Positions 6,057-13,981 of a stretch of 27,931 bases of DNA are shown here, piece after piece. Positions within the stretch are counted from its first letter, which is position 1. Every line of letters begins with the position of its first letter. Below the pieces are notes generated by a model. The model saw nothing but the letters and a program-made list of their open reading frames with translations, did not search any database and was not told the DNA's origin. Both the position numbers and the translations under genes were made by a program. The DNA comes from a virus, in the IMG/VR virus record IMGVR_UViG_3300021354_000029, positions 1 to 27,931 of that record. One strand, given 5' to 3'.

Positions 6057-9000
6057 ATGAACGTAGGAAGCAATCAATTAACTCTCAATAATATCATTAA
6101 TTTTCTTGCCAGCTTAGCTGCTGGTCACAAGATGATTAGTGCATTTGGTTATGGCCCTATATATGACCTTACCAATGCAAAGAATCAAAGCTATCCTTAC
6201 TTATGGGTAGAACCACAAAGAAGCATTATCCACAAGGACCATATTGAATTAAAACTTAAGTTATTCCTTATGGATGAAGTATCTAAGGGTAATGAGAATA
6301 GAAATGATGTTCATTCAGATACCTTTGGTACACTACTTCAATTGAGAGCTTATATTTATAAGGATTTAGCAGTATGGTTACTTCCTAGTGATGATTCAGA
6401 TATTGAGCCTTTATATGAAAAGTTTGATAATGATACTACTGGATGGTCTTTAAGTCTTAATTTAAAGTTTGATTGGAGAGCTGATGTATGTACTATACCT
6501 GGATTATATTTAAGTGGAACAACCTTTCAAACTGGTTGTGACTTTATCAATGTATCCTCTACGAATTATCTACCATTAACTGGTGGACAATTAACTGGTG
6601 ATTTAAGTGGTACAACCATTTATATGAATGATTATTATTCTGGAGGTACCGAGTTATCAACTGTTATTTATGATATAGCAAGTAGTGTTGTACCGCCAGC
6701 GAGCAATTTATATTGGACAAGTGGTAGTACAGGAGCATATTCATTAAAGACAATTAATGATACAACAACTGATGCCACAGGAAATTATGCTATTGCAGAA
6801 GGATGTGAAACAACAGCTCAAGGTGATTATTCACACGCTGAAGGAAATGCTTCTATTGCCTCTGGAACTACCAGCCACGCAGAAGGAGCAAGTACACAAG
6901 CACTTGGTGTTAATTCACACTCCGAAGGTGATAGTTCGATAGCTCAAGGAGATACAAGTCACGCTGAAGGAAATTCAATTGCTATAGGATTAGTTAGTCA
7001 CGCAGAGGGTTATTCAACTACAGCAACTGGAGACCATTCACATTCTGAAGGTGATACCACACAGGCAAATGGAATTTCTTCTCATACTGAAGGATTCTAT
7101 TCAATAGCACAAGGAAATTTTTCACACGCTGAAGGACAATCAACAGAAACAGTAGGTTATAATTCTCATTCTGAAGGTAATTCAACAATAGCTTATGGTA
7201 ATAATTCTCACGTTGAAGGTGATAGTAGTATAACAAATGGTGATGCAAGTCACGCTGAAGGTTATCATACAACAGCAACTGGAGACCATTCACATTCTGA
7301 AGGAGCATTTACACAAGCAATTGGAGAGGCATCTCACGCTGAAGGCCTTGCTTCACAAGCTGTTGGTGCTTATAGTCACGCTGGTGGTGTTAATTCAATA
7401 GCAACAGGTAGTACATCTTTTGTTTTTGGTAATAACAATAAAGCAAATGGGAATAATACAGCTGTTCTTGGTGGTAATAATATAACTGGAACTGAAGATA
7501 ATAGTACTTATGTACCTACCTTATTCGTGATGAATGCGTTAACTGATAACTCAGCAACCAACTTATTAGTGAGAGAGGCAACAGGTGAGATAAGGATGAG
7601 GGCGTTATCAAGTATAAGTACTGTTACTATCACAGGTGGTACTTATAATCCAAATACTGGTGTAACAACTCTTTATAATTCAACTGGTGGTACCATATCA
7701 ATTAGTGGTTATTATACAGGATTTACTGGAGGATTAGTAAGTGGTGCAACTCAATTTACAGGTGGATTAACAGCTAATACGCTTAACTTATTATCAGCAA
7801 CAACCAATAATGGAGTAACAAATGTATTAGCGTTGAATCCTATAACGAATCAAGTTGTTTTAAGAACGCTTATCCCAGACAATACGGTTACAGGGTTCAC
7901 ATTTAATCCATCAACATATGATTTAACAATTACTCAGAATAATGGATTATTACCACTTACTACCAACTTAGGTATACTTGCAAGTGATATGGTTGTTACT
8001 GGAGGTACATATAACCCAAATACAGGTGTAGCAACATTCACTAATAATAGCGGTGGTACCTTTCAAGTTACAGGATTCTTAACAGGTCATACTGATACAT
8101 ATGTAACTGGAATGACATTTTCATCCAATACGCTTACGTTATATCAGACACAAGGTAATGCAAGTGTTTCTCAGTTGATAAATAATTTTTCTTCTCTTTC
8201 TGCAAATTCTTTTTCTGCAACGACATATTATGGTTTACCTGTTGATGTGCTAGTTACTGGTGGTACATATACCAACGGTACAGCTATATTTACTAATAAT
8301 ACAGGTGGTACATTTAGTGTAACTGGATTTAGTACTAGTACAGCAACAGCTTTCACAGGTGGAACAGTAACAGGTGCAACTAATTTCACAGGAGGATTAA
8401 CTGGTAATACTTTTTCTGCAACAACAGCCATTATAGGTAATAGTGGTAATGAGGGTGGTGGTATAACAGTAAATGGGACCACATATGATTCTTCTTTTAA
8501 GGTAAGTGATATTAATGGAAATAACTTAGCACAAACAATCCTTCATCGACATTCAACAACACTTGAACCTTTAATTGTAGGTGCAAGAAGCAATTCAAAT
8601 AATAATGGTCACACAGGTGTAACAGCTAATCAAAATGTATTTTCAATTTATGGTGTTGGTTATATAGGAAATGATTACAAACAATTCGGACAAATAAGTC
8701 TTGGAGTTGATTCATTAGGTTCTTTAAGTAATACTTCATCTCCTGGTATAATTAAATTTTTAACTACTCCAAATGGAAGTGTAACGCCTATTGTTGCAGT
8801 TACTATTAATAGTCAGCAGCAATTAACAGCAAATGCAATAAGTGCTACTACTGTTACTGCAACTACTCTTACAGCAACAACATATCAAGGTATACCGAGT
8901 GTTCTTGGTGTTCTTGCTGATGGACAGAGTGGTGTGATTGCAACTGGTGTATTAGGATATAAGGTATTAGATTTTCCTGGAATTATAACTGGATATGATA

Positions 9001-9257
9001 TTGTGGCATCCACCACAGGTTATTGTCAATTTGATATATGGAAGATTGCAGCTGGTACAACACTTCCAACAAGTGCAAACACCATTACATCAACAAATAA
9101 ACCAACGCTAAGTTCTGGATTGATAATTTCATCTACCAATTTATCTGGATGGACAACAACCTTTGCTGCTGGTGATATAATCGCTTATAACGTTGTATCA
9201 GCAAGTACAGTAACCAAAGCAACACTAACACTTAAAACACTTATAAATACACAATAA
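6057..9257 (+). CDS. Tail fibre/adhesin: tail-completion-like N terminus plus YadA-type repeats
   Basis: A 1066-residue protein in clear sections. Residues 1-150 form a compact non-repetitive domain (FGYGPIYDL..., YPYLWVEP..., LFLMDEV..., DVHSDTF) that resembles tail-completion or tail-terminator proteins and may anchor it to the virion. From about 244 to 477 there are 14-residue repeats of the SHAEG-x-x-TxAxG type seen in head domains of trimeric autotransporter adhesins such as YadA, ending in a VFGNNNKANG cap. Residues 520-800 hold imperfect TGGTYNPNTGV...GGTFxVTGF repeats rich in Gly, Thr, Ser and Asn. The last ~120 residues (GYDIVASTTGYCQFDIWKI...) form a probable distal carbohydrate- or receptor-binding domain. 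It likely trimerises as a receptor-binding fibre. A 45-bp A-rich gap separates it from terL. Confidence 0.75.
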   Translation: MNVGSNQLTLNNIINFLASLAAGHKMISAFGYGPIYDLTNAKNQSYPYLWVEPQRSIIHKDHIELKLKLFLMDEVSKGNENRNDVHSDTFGTLLQLRAYIYKDLAVWLLPSDDSDIEPLYEKFDNDTTGWSLSLNLKFDWRADVCTIPGLYLSGTTFQTGCDFINVSSTNYLPLTGGQLTGDLSGTTIYMNDYYSGGTELSTVIYDIASSVVPPASNLYWTSGSTGAYSLKTINDTTTDATGNYAIAEGCETTAQGDYSHAEGNASIASGTTSHAEGASTQALGVNSHSEGDSSIAQGDTSHAEGNSIAIGLVSHAEGYSTTATGDHSHSEGDTTQANGISSHTEGFYSIAQGNFSHAEGQSTETVGYNSHSEGNSTIAYGNNSHVEGDSSITNGDASHAEGYHTTATGDHSHSEGAFTQAIGEASHAEGLASQAVGAYSHAGGVNSIATGSTSFVFGNNNKANGNNTAVLGGNNITGTEDNSTYVPTLFVMNALTDNSATNLLVREATGEIRMRALSSISTVTITGGTYNPNTGVTTLYNSTGGTISISGYYTGFTGGLVSGATQFTGGLTANTLNLLSATTNNGVTNVLALNPITNQVVLRTLIPDNTVTGFTFNPSTYDLTITQNNGLLPLTTNLGILASDMVVTGGTYNPNTGVATFTNNSGGTFQVTGFLTGHTDTYVTGMTFSSNTLTLYQTQGNASVSQLINNFSSLSANSFSATTYYGLPVDVLVTGGTYTNGTAIFTNNTGGTFSVTGFSTSTATAFTGGTVTGATNFTGGLTGNTFSATTAIIGNSGNEGGGITVNGTTYDSSFKVSDINGNNLAQTILHRHSTTLEPLIVGARSNSNNNGHTGVTANQNVFSIYGVGYIGNDYKQFGQISLGVDSLGSLSNTSSPGIIKFLTTPNGSVTPIVAVTINSQQQLTANAISATTVTATTLTATTYQGIPSVLGVLADGQSGVIATGVLGYKVLDFPGIITGYDIVASTTGYCQFDIWKIAAGTTLPTSANTITSTNKPTLSSGLIISSTNLSGWTTTFAAGDIIAYNVVSASTVTKATLTLKTLINTQ
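6780..7490 (+). repeat. YadA-head 42-bp coding repeats
   Basis: The DNA encodes a tandem series of 14-residue units, each 42 bp, with recurring core codons for S-H-A/S-E-G. A 32-bp stretch (ACAGCAACTGGAGACCATTC and the next 12 bases) occurs identically at 7020-7051 and 7272-7303, exactly 252 bp apart, or six units. This suggests growth by duplication of a multi-unit block. The repeats are in frame throughout, so copy-number change would lengthen or shorten the fibre without breaking the gene. Confidence 0.8.
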
Positions 9258-9259
9258 TT

Positions 9260-9454
9260 ATGGCAACATACGTAGAACAAAATAGAACAGAACAAAAAAC
9301 AATAATTGTTAGTGCTACTTACACGCTATCAGACGGAAGCGTTCAGATAATTGATGTGCCTGTATTTATGCCTAATAACGAAGAAGACATTCAAAATGCT
9401 TTAATAAATAGAGGGGCAACTCTTGAAGCATTATTAAATCAAACTAATCAATAA
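9260..9454 (+). CDS. Small hypothetical protein between fibre genes
   Basis: Sixty-four residues (MATYVEQNRTEQKTIIVSAT..., ending LEALLNQTNQ). The first half is beta-prone (KTIIVSATYTLSDGSVQIIDVPVFM), the second helical. Set between the large fibre gene (two-base gap) and the next fibre-like gene (one-base TAATG overlap), it is likely a small virion component or fibre assembly factor. No family recognised. Confidence 0.5.
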   Translation: MATYVEQNRTEQKTIIVSATYTLSDGSVQIIDVPVFMPNNEEDIQNALINRGATLEALLNQTNQ

Positions 9455-10680
9455 TGGCTACAATTGTTATAAGTAATACAGGTGGGAATTATAATGCCGC
9501 TGGAACGTGGGTTGGTGGTGTTATACCAACAAGTGCTGATACCGTAAGTGCTACTACAACAAGTGGACCACTTGGTATAACAACTGGTGCGGTTGCTGGT
9601 AGTGTTGATTTCACCCAGTATTTAAACACACTTTCAGTCGCATCAAATTATAACTTATATGGCTCAAGCTTAATTCTTGGAAGTGGTATGACACTTACTG
9701 GTGCTTTTAATATTGTAGCCAATAACCCTAATGTGACACTTAAATCAAATGGAAAGACTTGCAACGTTACTCTTGTTTTTAGTAATGCTGTAACTGGAGG
9801 TACAATAACCTTCTCTGATGCTTGGACATCAAGTGCCACACTTCAATTTGCCGTTGGTGCCAATTCAACAGTTAATATTACTTCAACCCTAACATCCACA
9901 TCGTTATTGCAACCACAAGGCGTTGCTTTATTTTTTAGTGGAGGAACCATTAAATTAAGTGGTGGATTTACGCTCGGAGCTGGAACAAGTCCTGTTGGAA
10001 CAACCGTTATTAATGTGACTGGAACAACAACAGTAACTGGTAGTGGTGGTGCATATCTTGGAACTCCATTTGTTATAAATGCTGGTGCTGGAATTGTAAC
10101 ATTCCCAAACGCTGGTATATTTGGTTATGCCTCAACTACAAATACATTCACATATACAAGTGGTGTGGTGGTTACATCTGGAAATACACTTTATTTAGGT
10201 CCTTCAACCCTAAATACAAATGGTATAAATTGGGATGCAATAATCGCAAGTTATACGGGTGGTGGAACAATAAATTTAACTTCACCATTAAACGCAAATT
10301 CGTTACTTCTTAGTTTTGGACCTTATACATTTGGTGGGACATCTGGTTTTAACATTAAAAACCTTTCAACAACAGGAGCAATAGGTGGTGGTGGTACCAC
10401 TCATACACTTGCAGCTGGTGTTAATTATACAATAACAAGTGCATTTACATCAACCAACGGAACAAGTGCAAATAGAGAGGCATTCAAGTCATCAGTTTCT
10501 GGAACAAAAGCTATTTTAACTCTTGCTCAAGGAGCTACTTGTGACTTAAGTTTTGTCAACGCCACAGATATTGATTCAAGTCAAGGAAGAACCATATGGA
10601 CATATAAGGGTGTGCTAACTGGAACAACAAATTGGAATCTTTTGAATACAAATAATACAACAATAACAGCATTATTTTAA
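9454..10680 (+). CDS. Fibre-like beta-structured structural protein (paralogue 1)
   Basis: The 408-residue product is composed largely of Gly, Thr, Ser, Asn and short hydrophobics in a pattern expected for beta-helix or beta-sandwich fibre proteins. It opens with GGNYNAAGTWVGGVIPTSAD, a W-x-GG-x-x-PTSAD start found also in the next gene, and ends with DIDSSQGRTIWTYKGVLTG...NW followed by a hydrophobic tail, also shared. Internal sections such as TFTYTSGVVVTSGNTLYLG match the neighbour. It is probably a virion-surface or tail-tip protein with adhesive or decoration role. No enzyme motif is visible. It is translationally coupled to the 64-residue gene upstream and separated by three bases from its paralogue. 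Confidence 0.6.
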   Translation: MATIVISNTGGNYNAAGTWVGGVIPTSADTVSATTTSGPLGITTGAVAGSVDFTQYLNTLSVASNYNLYGSSLILGSGMTLTGAFNIVANNPNVTLKSNGKTCNVTLVFSNAVTGGTITFSDAWTSSATLQFAVGANSTVNITSTLTSTSLLQPQGVALFFSGGTIKLSGGFTLGAGTSPVGTTVINVTGTTTVTGSGGAYLGTPFVINAGAGIVTFPNAGIFGYASTTNTFTYTSGVVVTSGNTLYLGPSTLNTNGINWDAIIASYTGGGTINLTSPLNANSLLLSFGPYTFGGTSGFNIKNLSTTGAIGGGGTTHTLAAGVNYTITSAFTSTNGTSANREAFKSSVSGTKAILTLAQGATCDLSFVNATDIDSSQGRTIWTYKGVLTGTTNWNLLNTNNTTITALF

Positions 10681-10683
10681 GAT

Positions 10684-12396
10684 ATGGCATTAAGATATTT
10701 TTTAAATAACGGAACAGCTTGGAATTCAAATACCAATTGGTCAACAACAGATGGTGGTGTAAGTGGTGCAACATATCCAACATCTGCTGATACAGCTTAT
10801 TTCACAAGCAATAGTGGTCCTTGTACAATTACAGGAGTAAACGCTGCTGTTGGTAGTCTTTATTTTAGCGGAGCGACAGCTTATAATAAAACATTTAATG
10901 TTATAAGTGGTGGTGTTAATTTATATGGTATTGGTGGTAATGCTGTGTTATTTCTAAGTCCTAATATGACGGTAACAGGTTCAACAACAGCTTGTAATAC
11001 ACAACCAAGTGTAACAGCTTGCACCATAACATCTAATGGTACTCCTTGGAATGGATATTTCCAATTTCTTAGTGGTATAAGTACTGTGACATATACAGAT
11101 GCGATGGTATTTAATGGTCCAAATGTTTATTATCAAAATGGAGGTACATCATCAATTGCTTCAACACTAACGTTTAATAATGGTTTTCAAGTGAATACAA
11201 GTGGACAGATTGGTACATTTAATGGCGGAACTGTTTATATAAAAGGTGGAACTTGGCAAGGAAATGCCAGTATAAACGGTACATCAAATTTTATTGTGAA
11301 TAATACTACAATAAGTAATTTTGGTCCAAGTTTTACAAATAACTTAACATTTGCTGGTACAGGTACAACAACATTTGCCACTAATTTTACTATATTTACA
11401 CCTTGTACACTTACATATACAAGTGGTAATATTATAACAACAGGTGGTACACTTGTAGTATATGGTTCAACAACGCTTCAAACAAGTGGAATGAGTTGGA
11501 ATAATGTTTCATTTAATAACGCACCTAACATTACTCTTCTATCAAACTTAAATGTTTATAACACACTCACAATTAATGGAACTGCTGGAACAACATTTAC
11601 AGGTGGAACGGGACTATTAAATTTCACATCTGGAGGTACTGTCACAGGTTCTTTAACACTTACCCCAACAGCTGGTGTTGGTGCTGTATTACCAAATGAT
11701 TGTAATGTATTGGATTTAACCATTACCTGTGGTAGTTCATCTGCTTCTATTACTGTTAATAATATAAACGTTTATAGGAATTTTACGTGTAATGGCTCAC
11801 AGGTATTTAGTTCTCCAATATCAGCACCGTTCAACGTTAATATGGTTGGTACTGGAAATGTGACAACGACTGCTGCTGCTGGCATAGATTTTTGGGTTAA
11901 TATCAATACCACAGGTACTACAACATTCACATCTGGTAGTACATTTGCTATGAGAGGATATCCAGCTGGTGGTTTCAGACAAAGTGGTTTTAAGTATTCT
12001 GCTGGTACAGTTGTTGTACAAAGTGGTCATATCTTTTCAGTACCAACTGCTGGAACAGTAAACTTAAATATTGATAGTGGTCCAATTATTTGGTCTAACT
12101 TTAACTTAAGTGCTGGTATATCGATACCAGCAAATGGCACTGTAATAGTTGGTGATAGTTTTACAACAGTAGCTGGTGTATCAACAGCTGCTGCTCATAT
12201 TTTAGTATCTGGAACTACAGGTTCTAAGCTTACTTTACTTAAAAGTGCAACACAGAGTCTTGAATTTCTTAATGGAACGAATATAGATAGTTCTGGTGGT
12301 CAAACAATTCTTACTTATAAGGGTGTAATTAGTGGAACAAATAATTGGAGTGTGATTAACGCTAATGGACCAAGAACAATAAGTAGTATATTTTAA
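10684..12396 (+). CDS. Fibre-like beta-structured structural protein (paralogue 2)
   Basis: A 570-residue paralogue of the preceding gene product. The N terminus (AWNSNTNWSTTDGG...YPTSADTAYFT) matches the W...PTSAD start of its neighbour, TLTYTSGNIITTGGTLVVYG matches its internal segment, and FLNGTNIDSSGGQTILTYKG near the end matches its C-terminal module. The protein is longer by additional G/T/S/N-rich sections and contains about ten scattered cysteines (for example in NTQPSVTACTITS and DCNVLDLTITCG). No catalytic residues are recognised. Likely a tail-tip or fibre component; tandem duplication followed by divergence explains the pair. Preceded by TTTTAAGATATG, a start context used by several genes here. 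Confidence 0.6.
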   Translation: MALRYFLNNGTAWNSNTNWSTTDGGVSGATYPTSADTAYFTSNSGPCTITGVNAAVGSLYFSGATAYNKTFNVISGGVNLYGIGGNAVLFLSPNMTVTGSTTACNTQPSVTACTITSNGTPWNGYFQFLSGISTVTYTDAMVFNGPNVYYQNGGTSSIASTLTFNNGFQVNTSGQIGTFNGGTVYIKGGTWQGNASINGTSNFIVNNTTISNFGPSFTNNLTFAGTGTTTFATNFTIFTPCTLTYTSGNIITTGGTLVVYGSTTLQTSGMSWNNVSFNNAPNITLLSNLNVYNTLTINGTAGTTFTGGTGLLNFTSGGTVTGSLTLTPTAGVGAVLPNDCNVLDLTITCGSSSASITVNNINVYRNFTCNGSQVFSSPISAPFNVNMVGTGNVTTTAAAGIDFWVNINTTGTTTFTSGSTFAMRGYPAGGFRQSGFKYSAGTVVVQSGHIFSVPTAGTVNLNIDSGPIIWSNFNLSAGISIPANGTVIVGDSFTTVAGVSTAAAHILVSGTTGSKLTLLKSATQSLEFLNGTNIDSSGGQTILTYKGVISGTNNWSVINANGPRTISSIF

Positions 12397-12398
12397 TT

Positions 12399-12719
12399 AT
12401 GAATTATCCATTAACAGAACAACAATTAAGTAGTCTAGCTTCGAATTGGACAAGTGACCTTCAATCAGCCCTTCAATCAGCTGGACATATTGAAACAGGT
12501 AGACTTTCCAATTCAATTAGGGTATCTTTCAAGAAGACTAGTAATGGTTTTGAAATAGATATGAATTCGTTAGGATATATACGCTACTTAGATAATGGAA
12601 TGTTTTTAAAAAACTTCCTTCAAAAAAAGCAAAAGGAAATGGTATCTATACTTAATAGATATATGAAAGAGGACCTTCAGAATCAAATAAAAGATATAAA
12701 CAATAAAATAAAGAAATAA
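12399..12719 (+). CDS. HK97 gp10-like neck/tail completion protein, putative
   Basis: The 106-residue protein has the features of the HK97-gp10-like group: an N-terminal helix followed by HIETGRLSNSIRVSFKK (30-46), where the GRLxNSI segment is characteristic, then a beta hairpin ending in YIRYLDNGMF (57-66), corresponding to the usual Y-x-x-x-x-E/D-x-G element. The C-terminal helix is Lys/Gln-rich. Members of this family sit at the head-tail or neck interface. In this phage it lies at the start of the tail module, not next to the capsid gene. It is somewhat shorter than usual. The call rests on these motifs only. Confidence 0.5.
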   Translation: MNYPLTEQQLSSLASNWTSDLQSALQSAGHIETGRLSNSIRVSFKKTSNGFEIDMNSLGYIRYLDNGMFLKNFLQKKQKEMVSILNRYMKEDLQNQIKDINNKIKK

Positions 12720-12720
12720 T

Positions 12721-13965
12721 ATGGCAATATCACTTACATCAACACCAAAGGCAGTAATGCCCGTATATAATCCAATTTGGTTTAACCTAACCTCTACCAA
12801 CGTGGCTCAACCTAATTTCAAGTATTTATTTCAAATCTATACTGGAACAGCGGCTACTGGAACTCCATTAGCTACAATTAAGCTATTACCTAGACCAGTT
12901 ACCAATAATTGTATATTTAGTCCAGCGAGGATACTTGAAAGTGTATTAAGTTATGATTCAAGTAGTCTAGGTAGTATTAATGGTGGTGTACAAAACATTA
13001 TATCTGGAGTAACAAGTTATAATCACACAACTAATTATTATATCAATTTTGGTGAAGAATATGGTCCATTATCTGGGGTAACTCAATATACTGGATTAAC
13101 TCATTCAACTGGGTATACTTTTAATGGTGTATTAGAATATGACCAAGTACCTTATTGGAATCCAAATATTGGAAGTATAATTGCACTAACTGAACAACCA
13201 AATGACGTTGGAGCTGTTGTTTATGTTAAAAATGATACTGATAGAGGAACTCTATCATTCTTTGATTATGGTGCAACAGGTAGATATATAGGTATTGATA
13301 TATATCACGCTGATGGAACTGATACATATCATCAAATAATATATAATGGATGGAGTGGAGCATCACCAGATAATAGAGTAGTTCACGTACCAAGTGGTCC
13401 TTGGAATTGGAATAACGTTCCTCAATCATTATTCACAACAAGTGGTAGTGTTGCTGGTAATATCATAGATGTAACATCAGATACGGGTTATACTGTATGG
13501 ATGATTGATAATTATGGTTATACATCAGAATCAAAGGGTTATGTAATTGATACTAGATGTTCCAAGTACGAAACTGTTAGGGTACAATTCCTTAATCGTT
13601 TAGGTGGCTTTGATTATTTCAATTTCAACTTGGTATCAAGAAAAACAGCAAATGTAACCAGAAATAGTTATAAACAGAACTTGGCTTATAATTATTCTGT
13701 AGGGGATAGGGAGAAAACAACACTTGATGTAGATGGAAATTATGTATATCAATTGAATTCGGATTGGATATCTAATGCTGAGATGATTTGGCTTGAAGAG
13801 TTATTAACAAGCACAAATATCAATATAATCAATTCAGATGGCAGTCCAATACCAGTTCAAATGCTAGAGGATACGCTGGAGATTAAAAAGACGATAAATG
13901 ACAATTTATTTAATGTAACATTTAGTTTCGAAAGTTCAGCAAGTATCTTATCACAACGTAGTTAA
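12721..13965 (+). CDS. Tail/baseplate structural protein (distal-tail-like)
   Basis: A 414-residue structural protein of a kind common in Bacteroidota phages: N-terminal PVYNPIWFNLTSTNVAQPNF, a variable central section (including WNPNIGSIIALTEQ and DYGATGRYIGIDIYHADG), and a conserved C-terminal half (CSKYETVRVQFLNRLGGFDY, then NSYKQNLAYNYSVGDREKTT, then WISNAEMIWLEELLTS and IPVQMLEDTLEIKK). By position, between the completion protein and the large hub gene, it is probably a distal-tail or baseplate ring subunit. The central part may be an inserted carbohydrate-binding module. The precise role is inferred from gene order. A 16-bp spacer containing AATATATAAGAT separates it from the next gene. 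Confidence 0.6.
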   Translation: MAISLTSTPKAVMPVYNPIWFNLTSTNVAQPNFKYLFQIYTGTAATGTPLATIKLLPRPVTNNCIFSPARILESVLSYDSSSLGSINGGVQNIISGVTSYNHTTNYYINFGEEYGPLSGVTQYTGLTHSTGYTFNGVLEYDQVPYWNPNIGSIIALTEQPNDVGAVVYVKNDTDRGTLSFFDYGATGRYIGIDIYHADGTDTYHQIIYNGWSGASPDNRVVHVPSGPWNWNNVPQSLFTTSGSVAGNIIDVTSDTGYTVWMIDNYGYTSESKGYVIDTRCSKYETVRVQFLNRLGGFDYFNFNLVSRKTANVTRNSYKQNLAYNYSVGDREKTTLDVDGNYVYQLNSDWISNAEMIWLEELLTSTNINIINSDGSPIPVQMLEDTLEIKKTINDNLFNVTFSFESSASILSQRS

Positions 13966-13981
13966 TCCCAATATATAAGAT

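Noticed and set aside
7018-7308. Minus-strand open frames opposite the fibre, capsid and portal genes
   Set aside because: They are low-complexity or Leu/Pro/Val-rich antisense shadows of repetitive plus-strand coding sequence and lie wholly within real genes.
6780-7490. CRISPR-like array or diversity-generating retroelement variable region
   Set aside because: The repeats are in-frame 42-bp coding units for YadA-type SHAEG repeats with variable codons, not short identical repeats with unique spacers. No reverse transcriptase gene or template repeat is seen in the window.
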